This document shows, one piece after another, positions 28,001 to 41,438 of a stretch of 64,000 nt of DNA. The notes beneath the pieces are model-generated. The model did not search any database, was not told the origin of the DNA, and saw nothing but the letters and a program-made list of their open reading frames with translations. Positions within the stretch are counted from its first letter, which is position 1; each line of letters starts with the position of its first letter. The stretch is from Sycon ciliatum. Taxonomy: Eukaryota; Porifera; Calcarea; Leucosolenida; Sycettidae. The stretch spans positions 22,501,637 through 22,565,636 of the forward strand of contig NC_088654.1 in the NCBI RefSeq assembly GCF_964019385.1. The letters run 5' to 3'. A program made the position numbers and the translations under genes.

Positions 28001-31000
28001 TTTCTCTAAAGAAATCGCCCAGGGCTGCTGAAAGCTCAAAAATAACCTATCTCACAGTTTGGGGCTTTTTACCAGTGAATCTTCACTTTGCGACTAAACT
28101 ATTCACAGCAGTGCCAAATTTTCTCGGTCACTGAATGTGGGTGCTAGCGCCCTACAAGCAAACCAAAAATCAAATCAATGCGACCACTCACAATGCAGCT
28201 GGGTCATGTTATAGAGAGGTACATTGAAATTCGAAGGTCAGCACAAATGGTCAAAATCCGACATTTTCTCACCTTTCTGCCCGTTCGCAGCTCAGAAACA
28301 GACAATGACCACCCTCATCTCCTTGTGTAGCTGGACATAGACAAGTGCACCAAGAAAAACAGCCACATTTCTCTAAAGAAATCGCCCAGGGCTGCTGAAA
28401 GCTGAAAAATAACCTATCTGACAGTTTGGGGCTTTTTACCCGTGAATCTTCACTTTGCGACTAAACTATTCACAGCAGTGCCAAATTTTCTCGGTCACTG
28501 AGTCTGGGTGCCAGCGCCCTACAAGCAATCCAAAAATCAAATCAATGCAACCTCTCACAATGCAGATGGGACATGTTATGGAGAAGTACATTGAAATTCA
28601 AAGGTCAACACAAATGGTCAAAATCCGTCATTTTCTCACCTTTCTGCCCGTTTGCAGCTCAAAAAATGACAATGACAACCCTCATCTCCTTGTGTAGCTG
28701 GACATAGACAAGTGCACCAAGAAAAACAGACACATCTTTCTAACGAAATCGCCCAGGGCTGCTGAAAGCTGAAAAATAACCTATCTCACAGTTTGGGGCT
28801 TTTTGCCCGTGAATCTTCACTTTGCGACTAAAATATTCACAGCAGTGTCAAATTTTCTGGGTCACTGCATGTGGGTGCAACCGCCCTACAAGCAAACCAA
28901 AAATCAAATCAATACGACCACTGGCATTACAGTTGGGTCATGTTATAAAGAGGCACATTGAAATTCAAAGGTCAGCACAAATGGTCAAAATCCGACATTT
29001 TCTCACCTTTCTGCCCGTTCGCACCTCAGAAACAGACAATGACCATCCTCATCTCCTTGTGTAGCTGGACATAGACAAGTGCACCAAGAAAAACAGCCAC
29101 ATTTCTCTAAAGAACTTGCCCAGGGCTGCTGAAACCAGAAAAATATCCAATCTCACAGTTTGGGGCTTTTTACCCGTGAATCTTCACTTTGCGACTAAAC
29201 TATTCACAGCAGTGCCAAATTTTCTGGGTCACTGAATGTGGGTGCCAGCGCCCTACAAGCAAACCAAAAATCAAATCAATGCGACCACTCACAATGCAGC
29301 TGGGTCATGTTATAGAGAGGTACATTGAAATTCGAAGGTCAGCACAAATGGTCAAAATCCGCCATTTTCTCACCTTTCTACCCGTTCGCAGCTCAGAACC
29401 AGACAATGACTATCCTCATCTCCTTGTGTAGCTGGACATAGACAAGTGCACCAAGAAATACAGCCACATTTCTCTAAAGAAATCGCCCAGGGCTGCTGAA
29501 AGCTCAAAAATACCCTATCTGACAGTTTGGGGCTTTTTACCCGTGAATCTTCACTTTGCGACTAAACTATTCACAGCACTGTAACATTTTCTGGGTCACT
29601 GCATGTGGGTGCCAGCGCCCTACAAGCAAACCAAACATCAAATCAATACCACCACTGACATTACAGTTGGGTCCTGTTATAGAGAGGCACATTGAAATTC
29701 AAAGGTCAGCACAAATGGTCAAAATCCGACATTTTCTCACCTTTCTGCCCGTTCGCACCTCAGAAACAGACAATGACCATCCTCATACCCTTGTGTAGCT
29801 GGACATAGACAACTGCACCAAGAAAAACGGCCACATTTCTCTAAAGAACTTGCCAAGGGCTGCTGAAACCAGAAAAATATCCAATCTCACAGTTTGGGGC
29901 TTTTTACCCGTGAATCTTCACTTTGCGACTAAACTATTCACAGCAGTGTCAAATTTACTGGGTCACTGCATGTGGGTGCGAGCACCCTACAAGCAGACCA
30001 AAAATCAAATCAATGCGACCAGAGACATTACAGTTGGGTCAAGTTATAGAGAGGTACATTGAAATTCAAAGGTCAGTACAAAAGGTCAAAATCCGACATT
30101 TTCTCACCTTTCTGCCCGTTCGCACCTCAGAAACAGACAATGACCATCCTCATCTCCTTTTGTAGCTGGACATAGACAAGTGCACCAAGAAAAACAGCCA
30201 CATTTCTCTAAAGAACTTGCCCAGGGCTGCTGAAAGCTCAAAAATAACCTATCTGACAGTTTGGGGCTTTTTACCCGTGAATCTTCACTTTGCGACTAAA
30301 CTATTCACAGCAGTGTCAAATTTTCTGGGTCACTGCATGTGGGTGCCAGCGCCCTACAAGCAAACCAAAAATCAAATCCATGCGACCACTGACATTACAG
30401 CTGGGTCATGTTATAGAGAGGTACATTGAAATTCAAAGGTCAGCACAAATGGTCAAAATCCGACATTTTCTCAGCTTTCTGCCCGTTCCCAGCTCAGAAA
30501 CAGACAAAGAGCATCCTCATCTCCTTGTGTAGCTGGACATAGACAAGTGCACCAAGAAAAACAGCCACATTTCTCTAAAGAAATCGCCCAGGGCTGCTGA
30601 AAGCTGAAAAATAACCTATCTGACAGTTTGGGGCTTTTTACCCGTGAATCTTCACTTTGCGACTAAACTATTCACAGCAGTGTCAAATTTTCTAGGTCAC
30701 TGTATGTGGGTGCCAGCGCCCTACAAGCAAACCAAAAATCAAATCAAAGCGACCACTGACATTACAGCTGGGTCATGTTATAGAGAGGTACATTGAAATT
30801 CAAAGGTCAGCACAAATGGTCAAAATCCCACATTTTCTCCCCTTTCTGCCCGTTCGCAGCTCAGAAACAGACAATGACTATCCTCATCTCCTTGTGTAGC
30901 TGGACATAGACAAGTGCACCAAGAAAAAGAGCCACATTTCTCTAAAGAAGTCGCCCAGGGCTGCTGAAAGCTGAAAAATAACCTATCTGACAGTTTGGGG

Positions 31001-34000
31001 CTTTTTACCCGTGAATCTTCACTTTGCGACTAAACTATTCACAGCAGTGCCAAATTTTCTGGGTCACTGAATGTGGGTGCCAGCGCCCTACAAGCAAACC
31101 AAAAATCAAATCAATGCGACCACTCACAATGCAGCTGGGTCATGTTATAGAGAGGTACATTGAAATTCAAAGGTCAGCACAAATGGTCAAAATCCGACAT
31201 TTTCTCAGCTTTCTGCCCGTTCCCAGCTCAGAAACAGACAAAGAGCATCCTCATCTCCTTGTGTAGCTGGACATAGACAAGTGCACCAAGAAAAACAGCC
31301 ACATTTCTCTAAAGAAATCGCCCAGGGCTGCTGAAAGCTGAAAAATAACCTATCTGACAGTTTGGGGCTTTTTACCCGTGAATCTTCACTTTGCGACTAA
31401 ACTATTCACAGCAGTGTCAAATTTTCTGGGTCACTGCATGTGGGTGCCAGCGCCCTACAAGCAAACCAAAAATCAAATCCATGCGACCACTGACATTACA
31501 GCTGGGTCATGTTATAGAGAGGTACATTGAAATTCAAAGGTCAGCACAAATGGTCAAAATCCGACATTTTCTCACCATTCTGCCCGTTCGCAGCTCAGAA
31601 ACAGACAATGACTATCCTCATCTCCTTGCGTAGCTGGACATAGACAAGTGCACCAAGAAAAAGAGCCACATTTCTCTAAAGAATTCGCCCAGGGCTGCTA
31701 AAAGCTGAAAAATAACCTATCTGACAGTTTGGGGCTTTTACCCGTGAATCTTCACTTTGCGACTAAACTATTCACAGCAGACCAACTATAAAAATAGAAA
31801 CTAGAAAAGTATCCAATCTCACAGTTTGGGGCTTTTTACCCGTGAATCTTCACTTTGCGACTAAACTATTCACAGCAGTGTCAAATTTTCGGGGTCACTG
31901 CATGTGGGTGCCAGCACCCTACAAGCAAACCAAAAATCAAATCAATGCGACCACTCACAATGCAGCTGGGTCATGTTATAGAGAGGTACATTGAAATTCA
32001 AAGGTCAGCACAAATGGTCAAAATCCCACATTTTCTCACCTTTCTGCCCGTTCGCAGCTCAGAAACAGACAATGACCATCCTCATATAATTGTGTAGCTA
32101 GACATAGACAACTGCACGAAGAAAAACGGCCACATTTCTCTAAAGAACTTGCCAAGGGCTGCTGAAACCAGAAAAATATCCAATCTCATAGTTTGGGGCT
32201 TTTTACCCGTGAATCTTCACTTTGCGACTAAACTATTCACAGCAGTGTCAAATTTTCTGGGTCACTGCATGTGGGTGCCAGCACCCTACAAGCAAACCAA
32301 AAATCAAATCAATACGACCACTGACATTACAGTTGGGTCATGTTATAGAGAGGTACATTGAAATTCAAAGGTCAGCACAAATGGTCAAAATCCCACATTT
32401 TCTCACCTTTCTGCCCGTTCGCAGCTCAAAAAATCACAATGACCACCCTCATCTCCTTGTGTACCTGAACATAGACAAGTGCACCAAGAAAAACAGCCAC
32501 ATTTCTCTAAAGAACTCGCCCTGGGCTGCTGAAAGCTGAAAAATAACCTATCTGACAGTTTGGGGCTTTTTACCCGTGAATCTTCACTTTGCGACTAAAC
32601 TATTCACAGCAGTGCCAAATTTTCTGGGTCTCTGAATGTGGGTGCCAGCGCCCTACAAGCAATCCAAAAATCAAATCAATGCGACCACTCACAATGCAGC
32701 TGGGTCATGTTATAGAGAGGTACATTGAAATTCAAAGGTCAGCACAAATGGTCAAAATCCGACATTTTCCCACCTTTCTGCCGGTTCGCAGCTCAAAAAA
32801 TGACAATGACCACCCTCATCTCCTTGTGTAGCTGGACATAGACAAGTGCACCAAGAAAACCAGACACATATCCCTAAAGAACTCGCCCAGGGCTGCTGAA
32901 AGCTGAAAAATAACCTATCTCACAGTTTGGGGCTTTTTACTCGTGAATCTTCACTTTGCGACTAAACTATTCACAGCAGTGTCAAATTTTCTGGGTCACT
33001 GAATGTGGGTGCCAGCGTCCTACAAGCAAACCAAAAATCAAATCAATGCGACCACTGACTTTACAGTTGGGTCATGTTATAGAGAGGAAAATTGAAATTC
33101 AAAGGTCAGCACAAATGGTCAAAATCCCACATTTTCTCACCTTTCTGCCCGTTCGCAGCTCAAAAAATGACAATGACCACCCTCATCTCCTTGTGTAGCT
33201 GGACGTAGACAAGTGCACCAAGAAAAACAGCCACATTTCTCTAAACAACTCGCCCCGGGCTGCTGAAAGCTGAAAATAACCTATCTGACAGTTTGGGGCT
33301 TTTTACCCGTGAATCTTCACTTTGCGACTAAACTATTCACAGCAGTGTTAAATTTTCTGGGTCACTGCATGTGGCTGCCAGCGCCCTACAAGCAAACCAA
33401 AAATCAAATCAATACCACCACTGACATTACAGTTGGGTCATGTTATAGAGAGGTACATTGAAATTCAAAGGTCAGCACAAATGGTCAAAATCCGACATTT
33501 TCTCACCTTTCTGCCCGTTCGCACCTCAGAAACAGACAATGAATATCCTCATCTCCTTGTGTAGCTGGACATAGACAAGTGCACCAAGAAAAACAGCCAC
33601 ATTTCTCTAAAGAATTTGCCCAGGGCTGCTGAAACCAGAAAAATATCCAATCTCACAGTTTGGGGCTTTTTACCTGTGAATCTTCACTTTGCGACTAAAC
33701 TACTCACAGCAGCGCCAAATTTTCTCAGTCATTGAATGTAGGTTCCAGCGCCCTACAAGAAATCCAAAAATCAAATCAATGCGACCACTCACAATGCAGC
33801 TGGGTCATGTTATAGAGAGGTACATTGAAATTCAAAGGTCAGCACAAATGGTCAAAATCCCACATTTTCTCACCTTTCTGCCCGTTCGCAGCTCAAAAAA
33901 TGACAATGACCACCCTCATCTCCTTGTGTAGCTGGACATAGACAAGTGCACCAAGAAAAACAGACACATATCTCTAAAGAACTCGCCCAGGGCTGCTGAA

Positions 34001-37000
34001 AGCTGAAAAATAACCTATCTCATAGTTTGGGGCTTTTTACCCGTGAATCTTCACTTGTCGACTAAACTATTCACAGCAGTGTCAAATTTTCTGGGTCACT
34101 GCATGTGGGTGCCAGCACCCTACAAGCAAACCAAAAATCAAATCAAGGCGACCACTGACATTACAGCTGGGTCATGTTATAGAGAGGTACATTGAAATTC
34201 AAAGGTCAGCACAAATGGTCAAAATCCGACATTTTCTCACCTTTCTGCCCGTTCGCAACTCAGAAAACGACAATGACCATCCTCATCTTCTTCTGTAGCT
34301 GGACATAGACAAGTGCACCAAGAAAAACAGCCACATTTCTCTAAAGAAATCGCCCAGGGCTGCTGAAAGCTCAAAAATAACCTATCTCACAGTTTGGGGC
34401 TTTTTACCCATGAATCTTCACTTTGCGACTAAAGTATTCACAACAGTGTCAAATTTTCTCGGTCACTGCATGTGGGTGCTAGCGCCCTACAAGCAAACCA
34501 AAAATCAAATCAATGCGACCACTGACATTACAGCTGGGTCATGTTATAGAGAGGTACATTGAAATTCAAAGGTCAGCACAAATGGTCAAAATCCCACATT
34601 TTCTCACCTTTCTGCCGGTTCGCAGCTCAAAAAATGACAATGACCACCCTCATCTCCTTGTGTAGCTGGACATAGACAAGTGCACCAAGAAAAACAGACA
34701 CATATCTCTAAAGAACTTGCCCAGGGCTGCTGAAAGCTGAAAAATATCCAATCTCACAGGTTGGGGCTTTTTACCCGTGAATCTTCACTTTGCGACTAAA
34801 CTATTCACAGCCGTGTCATATTTTCTGGGTCACTGCATGTGGGTGCCAGCACCCTACAAGCAGACAAAAAATCAAATCAATGCGACCACTCACAATGCAG
34901 CTGGGTCATGTTATAGAGAGGTACATCGAAATTCAAAGGTCAGCACAAATGGTCAAAATCCGACATTTTCTCACCTTTCTGCCCGTTCGCAGCTCAAAAA
35001 ATGACAATGACCACCCTCATCTCCTTGTGTAGCTGGACATAAACAAATGCACCAAGAGAAACAGACACATATCTCTAAAGAACTCGCCCAGGGCTGCTGA
35101 AAGCTGAAAAATAACCTATCTCACAGTTTGGGGCTTTTTACCCGTGAATCTTCACTTTGCGACTAAACTATTCACAGCAGTGCCAAATTTTCTAGGTCAC
35201 TCCATGTTGGTGCCAGCGCCCTACAAGCAAACCAAAAATCAAATCAATGCGTCCACTCACAATGCAGCTGGGTCATGTTATAGAGAGGTACATTGAAATT
35301 TGAAGGTCAGCACAAATGGTCAAAATCCGTCATTTTCTCACCTTTTTGCCCGTTCGCAACGCAGAAACCGACAATGACTATCTTCATCTCCTTGTTTAGC
35401 TGGACATTGACAAGTGCACCGAGAAAAATAGCCACATTTCTCGAAAGAAGTCGCCCAGGGCTGCTGAAAGCTGAAAAATAACCTATCTGATAGTTTGGGG
35501 CTTTTTACCCGTGAATCTTCACTTTGCGACTAAACTATTCACAGCAGTGTGAAATTTTCTGGGTCACTGCATGTGGGTGCCAGCGCCCTACAAGCAAACC
35601 AAAAATCAAATCAATACGACCACTGACATTATAGTTGGGTCATGTTATAGAGAGGTACATTGAAATTCAAAGGTCAGCACAAATGGTCAAAATCCCACAT
35701 TTTCTCACCTTTCTGCCGGTTCGCACCTCAGAAACAGACAATGACCATCCTCTTATCCTTGTGTAGCTGGACATAGACAAGTGGACGAAGAAAAACAGCC
35801 ACATTTCTCTAAAGAACTTGCCAAGGGCTGCTGAAACCAGAAAAATATCCAATCTCACAGTTTGGGGCTTTTTACCCGTGAATCTTCACTTTCCGACTAA
35901 ACTATTCAGAGCAGTGTCAAATTTTCAGGGTCACTGCATGTGGGTGCCAGCACCCTCCAAGCAGACCAAAAATCAAATCAATGCGACCACTGACATTACA
36001 GTTGGGTCATGTTATAGAGAGGTACATTGAAATTCAAAGGTCAGCACAAATGGTCAAAATCCCACATTTTCTCACCTTTCTGCCCGTTCGCACTTCAGAA
36101 ACAGACAATGACCATCCTCATCTTCTTGTGTAGCAGGACATAGACAAGTGCACCAAGAAAAACAGCCACATTTCTCTAAAGAAGTCGCCCAGGGCTGCTG
36201 AAAGCTGAAAATAACCTATCTGACAGTTTGGGGCTTTTTACCCGTGAATCTTCACTTTGCGACTAAACTATTCACAGCAGTGTCAAATTTTCTGGGTCAC
36301 TGCATGTGGGTGCCAGCGCCCTACAAGCAAACCAAAAATCAAATTAATACGACCACTGACATTACAGTTGGGTCATGGTATAGAGAGGTACATTGAAATT
36401 CAAAGGTCAGCACAAATGGTCAAAATCCGACATTTTCTCACCTTTCTGCCCGTTCGCACCTCAGAAACAGACAATGACCATCCTCATCTCCTTGTGTAGC
36501 TGGACATAGACAAGTGCACCAACAAAAACAGCCACATTTCTCTAAAGAAGTTGCCCAGGGCTGCTGAAACCAGAAAAATATCCAATCTCACAGTTTGGGG
36601 CTTTTACCCGTGAATCTTCACTTTGCGACTAAACTATTCACAGCAATGTCAAATTTTCTGGGTCACTGCATGTGGGTGCCAGCACCCTACAAGCAGACCA
36701 AAAATCAAATCAATGCGACCACTGCCATTACAGTTGGGTCATGTTATAGAGAGGTACATTGAAATTCAAAAGTCAGCACAAATGGTCAAAATCCCACATT
36801 TTCTCACCTTTCTGCCCGTTCGCACTTCAGAAACCGACAATGACCATCCTCATCTTCTTGTGTAGCTGGCCATAGACAAGTGCACCAAGAAAAACAGCCA
36901 CATTTGTCTAAAGAACTCGCCCAGGGCTGCTGAAAGCTGAAAACAACCTATCTCACCAATTTGGGCTTTTCACCCGTGGATCTTCGCTTTGCGACTAAAC

Positions 37001-37021
37001 TATTCACAGCAGTGCCAAATT
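22077..37021 (+). repeat. 367-bp satellite DNA array, block 2 (about 41 monomers)
   Basis: Continuation of the block 1 satellite after the 2.55-kb insertion, same orientation and same phase. Local duplications are visible. A set with CTATTAACAGCAGTACC occurs at 23,330 and again about 5 monomers later at 25,166. A set with CAAACATCAAATCAA occurs at 26,620 and again exactly 8 monomers later at 29,556, with a third relative at 16,730 in block 1. The unit at 30,290 translates the same as the one at 1,552. These cross-matches show that the two blocks were one array. The last unit breaks off at about 37,021 into the diverged satellite. Confidence 0.96.
31757..31854 (+). repeat. Truncated and rearranged satellite monomer (98 bp)
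   Basis: After TTCACAGCAG the monomer jumps to ACCAACTATAAAAATAGAAAC, which is not satellite sequence, and then rejoins at ATCCAATCTCACAG. About 270 bp of the unit are missing and roughly 20 bp of filler sit at the junction, as in end-joining repair. Confidence 0.8.
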
Positions 37022-39399
37022 TGGCTGCTGAACCCTGAAAATAGCCTATCTCCAAGCTTGGGGCTTTTTGCCCATACATCCGGACTTGGAACCCAAACCA
37101 GTTACAGCAGGGTCTAATCTCCTGGGGCACTGCCTACGAGTGCAAGCGGCCTACTAGCAAACCAAAAATCTAAGCAATTCCTGCACACATATTGCAGCTG
37201 GGCCCATTTACCCACAGGTACATTGAACTGAATAGTTGCGCACAAATGGGTTAAAAATTCACCATTTCCCACCTTTCCGACTATTCACAGCTGCAACATG
37301 GACAGTGACCACCGTGAATTCCTGCAATAGGCACACAAAGGGTAGAGCACAACAGAAATGACACACATTGTCATAAACAACCTGCCCAGGGTTGCTGAAC
37401 CCTGAAAATAACCTATCTTCAAGTTTGGGGCTTTTTGCCTGTATATCCGGACTTGGAACTCAAACCAGCTACAGCAGGGTCAAATTTCCTGGGACACTGC
37501 CTACGAGTACATGCAAACCAACAAAAACCCACTAGCAAACCAAAAATCTAAGTAATTCCTGCATCCGTATTGCAGCTGGGCTCATTTACCCACAGTTACA
37601 TTGGAATGAACAGGTGCACGCAAATGGTTGAAATTCACCATTTCTCACCTTTCCGACTATTCACAGCTGCAACATGGACAGTGACCATCGTGAATTCCTG
37701 CAATAGGCACACAAAGGATATTGCACAACCAAAATGACACACATTTCTCACCTTTCCGACTATTCACAGCTGCAACATGGACAGTGACCACCGTGAATTA
37801 ATAGGCACACAAAGGATATTGCACAACCAAAATGACACACATTGTCATAAACGACCTGCCCAGGGCTGCTCAAACCTGAAAATAGCCTACCGTATTATCT
37901 CTAATATAAGCACGGTCCTTTATTTTTTCAATGTACCTCCGCCCCGTGCTATTAATGGAGACGTTCCTTTATTGGAGACTGTTCCATTATTATTTCAATC
38001 TCATTTCAGAGGCATGTTGCCATGCCAAATTCATGTATGACACACACATTTCAGGTTTTTTTTCGCCGGTACAGATAATGAATTTACACAGTGTGCTTAT
38101 AATGGAGACTGAGCACTTTATTTTTTGAATGCCGCCCCAATGTGTTCTATTATTGGAGACGTGCTATTATTAGAGACTGTGCTTATATCAGAGATAATAC
38201 GGTATCTCCAAGTTGGTCAAAAATTCACCATTTCTCACCTTTCCGAATATTCACAGCTGCAACATGGACAGTGACCGTCGTGAATTCCTGCAATAGGCAC
38301 ACAAAGTGTAGAGCACAACAGAAATGACACACATTGCCATAAACGACTTGCCCAGGGCTGCTGAACGCTGAAAATAGCCTATCTCCAAGTTTGGGGCTTT
38401 TTGCCCGTACATCCGGACTTGGAACTCAGGCCAGTTACAGCAGGGTCAAATGTCCTGGGGCACTGCCTATGAGTGCAAGCGGCCTGCTAGCAAACCAAAA
38501 ATCTAATCAATTTCTGCATCTATATTGCCGCTGGGCCCGTTTACCCACAGGTGCATTGAAATGAACAGGTGCACACACAATGGTCAAAAATTCACCATTT
38601 CTCACCATTGCGAATATTCACAGCTGTAACATGGACAGTGACCACCGTGAATTCCTGCAATAGGCACACAAAGGGTAGAGCACAACGGAAATGACACACA
38701 TTGTCATAAACAACCAGGGCTGCTGAACCCTGAAAATAGCCTATTTCCAAGTTTGGGACTTTTTGCCTATACATCCGGACTTGGAACCCAAACCAGTTAC
38801 AACAGGGTCTAATCTCCTGGGGCACTGCCTACGAGTGCAAGCGGCCTACTAGCAAACCAAAACGTAAGCACTACCCACACCCATATTGCAGCTGGGCCCA
38901 TTTACCCACAGGCACATTGAAATGAAAAATCGCGCACAAATGGTCAAAAATTCACCATTTCTCACCTTTCCGACTATTCACAGCTGTAACATGGACAGTG
39001 ACCACCGTGAATTCCTGCAATAGGCACACAAAGGGTAGAGCACAACAGAAATGACACACATTGTCATAAACAACCCGCCCAAGGCTGCTGAACCCTGAGA
39101 ATAACCTATCTCCAAGCTTGGGGCTTTTTGCCCATACATCCGGACTTGGAACCCAAACCAGTTACAGCAGGGTCTAATCATCTGGGGCACTGCCTACGAG
39201 TGCAAGCGGCCTACTAGCAAACCAAACATCTAAGCAATTCCTGCACACATATCGCAGCAGGGCCCATTTACCCACAGGTACATTGAAATGAACAGCTGCG
39301 CACAAATGGTCAAAAAATCACCATTTCTCACCTTTCCGACTATTCACAGCTGCAACATGGACAGTGACCACCGTGAATTCCTGCAATAGGCACACAAAG
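37022..39399 (+). repeat. Diverged relative of the satellite, about 360-bp period
   Basis: Units share the framework of the 367-bp satellite (GCCCAGGGCTGCTGAA, TTTGGGGCTTTTTGCCC, CTAGCAAACCAAAAATC, GCACAAATGGTCAAAA, CACCTTTC) but differ strongly in the rest. They have their own hallmarks, such as CATCCGGACTTGG and GTGAATTCCTGCAATAGG. Period boxes at 38,349, 38,706 and 39,069 give spacings of about 357-363 bp. A segment of about 100 bp (TCTCACCTTTCCGACTATTC to ACATTGTCATA) is duplicated around 37,640-37,850. Copies vary more from one another than in the main array, so this looks like an older, inactive edge of the satellite. Confidence 0.88.
37890..38202. mobile_element. 313-bp MITE with TA target duplication (Tc1/mariner-type)
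   Basis: The left end is CCGTATTATCTCTAATATAA and the right end is its imperfect reverse complement, each flanked by TA. Neighbouring satellite copies read GAAAATAGCCTATCTCCAAG, which matches the flanks with one TA removed. The insertion and its TA duplication are therefore directly proven. The inside contains repeats of ATTATTGGAGAC and no coding frame. Confidence 0.85.
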
Positions 39400-40363
39400 C
39401 GTCAGGCGAAATAGCACGTCATAGTACATTTGAGATCAGCGGGAAGAAGATGACGACGTCCACTAATTTAGTATCTGTCCACACGAAACTGCTGTGTGTG
39501 ACTCTGTGTGTCTGCTATGATAATCTTCTGTGGTTCCATGCCTAGCATGTACGTCTGAAGCATCCTGCAAAGTTTGAATGACGTAGGTTGAGCGATCGAT
39601 CCGCGAAACATACTTTTTGAAATTCTCTTCATAGTATATCTTCCACCATTGAAATTTCGAATTTCTTCAAAAAAAGTGCTGAGAGGGGTGGCTTGCAACC
39701 TCGATATGGCTTGTTCCAGGCAGGCTTTGGAGCCATCTTCTGTTGAAGTAGTGGCGGGGATCTGCCCTGCAACTGCTACAACAAAAAATGATTCGATCTG
39801 AGAAAGGGTGAGACCGCGAATCTCGGTTGAATATTGAGTATTTCAAGCCTTTTCACGACGAAGATGGAGTTCTTTTTGGAGATGGACGTCGCGGCAAAGG
39901 ACATGGTGTCCGACTTCTGGCGTCTGGTGAAGCCAGGGATCATTTGTCCAGTCAGGTCGGCAGCCTAACCATCGGTAAGCTTGTGTTTGGATCCCGTTCT
40001 GCTCGATGTGGTAGATCACAAACAATTTGATATCGCACAAATTGATCTCAGCATCGTGCGTACGGTATTTTGTATTCAGAAAATCCCAAAGTGTCTGTGT
40101 GTGGCCGTCCTATGCCACGAGAAACTCCAATCAGGCTCCTATGTCCTCTGCCTTCATGATTGAATGTCCACTTCGTTTGAACAAAGAACACAACAATCGA
40201 GGACGGCTTTGCAATGAAAAATACAGCTATACTGGAGCTGAAAAAAAGAAGAAAAAAACGTGCTCAGGATGAGACTCGAGTACACGCATACTCTCCCAGC
40301 AGGTGAAACGCAAATTTTTGTGAAAAATGCGTGTCGCCGACTGACCAGTAATTTCGCCTGACG
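39400..40363 (+). mobile_element. 964-bp inverted-repeat element, left copy
   Basis: The ends are GTCAGGCGAAAT and its reverse complement ATTTCGCCTGAC. It lies inside a diverged satellite monomer between CACACAAAG and GGTAGAGCAC, which are contiguous in other monomers. No base is lost and no target duplication is clear. It contains no recognisable protein. A short frame starting at the ATG near 39,864 (MEFFLEMDVAAKDM, 34 codons in all) is noted but unsupported. Confidence 0.78.
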
Positions 40364-40470
40364 GGTAGAGCACAACAGAAATGACACACATTGTCATCAA
40401 CAACCTGCCCAGGGCTGCTGAACCCTGAAAATAACATATTTCCAAGTTTGGGCTTTTTGCCTGTATATCC
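40364..40470 (+). repeat. 107-bp satellite spacer at the centre of the palindrome
   Basis: The spacer is ordinary diverged-satellite sequence (GGTAGAGCACAACAG to CTGTATATCC). It continues the monomer from the left flank of the left copy and leads into the right flank of the right copy. The two elements therefore landed as separate insertions 107 bp apart in one monomer. Confidence 0.85.
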
Positions 40471-41438
40471 CGTCAGGCGAAATTACTGGTCAGTCGGCGT
40501 CACGCAATTTTCACAAAAATTTGCGTTTCACCTGCGGGGAGAGTATGCGTGTACTCGAGTCTCATCCTGAGCAGGTTTTTTTCTCCGTTTTTTCAGCTCC
40601 AGTATAGCTGTATTTTTCATTGCAAAGCCGTCCTCGATTGTTGTGTTCGTTGTTCAAACGAAGTGGACATTCAATCATGAAGGCAGAGGACATAGGAGCC
40701 TGATTGGAGTTTCTCGTGGCATAGGACGGCCACACACAGACACTTTGGGATTTTCTGAATATAAAATACCGTACGCACGATGCTGAGATCAATTTGTGCG
40801 ATATCAAATTGTTTGTGATCTACCACATCGAGCAGAACGGGATCCAAACACAAGCTTACCGACGGTTAGGCTGCCGACCTGACTGGAAAAATGATCCCTG
40901 GCTTCACCAGACGCCAGAAGTCGGACACCATGTCCTTTGCCGCGACGTCCATCTCCAAAAAGAACTCCATCTTCGTCGTGAAAAGGCTTGAAATACTCAA
41001 TATTCAACCGAGATTCGCGGTCTCACCCTTTCTCAGATCGAATCATTTTTTGTTGTAGCAGTTGCAGGGCAGTTCCCCGCCACTACTTCAACAGAAGATG
41101 GCTCCAAACCATGCCTGGAACAAGCCATATCGAGGTTGCAAGCCACCCATCTCAGCACTTTTTTTGAAGAAATTCAAAATTTCAATGGTGGAAGATATAC
41201 TATGGAGAGAATTTCAAAAAGTATGTTTCGCGGAGCGATCGCTCAACCTACGTCATTCAAACTTTGCAGGATGGTTCAGACGCACATGCTTGGCATGGAA
41301 CCACAGAAGATGATATCATAGCTGACACACAGAGTCACACACACAGCAGATTCGTGTGCACAGATACTAAATTAGTGGACGTCGTCATCTTCTTCCCGCT
41401 GATCTCAAATGTACTATGACGTGCTATTTCGCCTGACG
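40471..41438 (-). mobile_element. 968-bp inverted-repeat element, right copy (inverted)
   Basis: Reverse-complement copy of the element at 39,400-40,363, differing by scattered substitutions and 1-2 base indels (by eye about 97% identical). It has the same GTCAGGCGAAAT ends. The flanks TATATCC and CGGACTTGG match an uninterrupted monomer apart from one extra C. Together the pair forms a palindrome of about 2 kb. Confidence 0.8.

Noticed and set aside
85-36865. Recurring 80-codon frames in nearly every satellite monomer, and 63-71-codon companions
   Set aside because: The 80-codon frames start at TTG, not ATG, there is no splice or promoter context, several units contain stops, and 367 is not a multiple of three. 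Similarity between copies reflects satellite homogenisation rather than protein selection.
1-37021. CRISPR array
   Set aside because: The repeats are 367 bp without spacers, which is satellite DNA of a eukaryote.
39864-39970. Short frame MEFFLEMDVAAKDMVSDFWR in the inverted element, resembling the DFWR motif of phosphatases
   Set aside because: Only 34 codons, no other phosphatase motif nearby, and it occurs in both copies of a transposable element.
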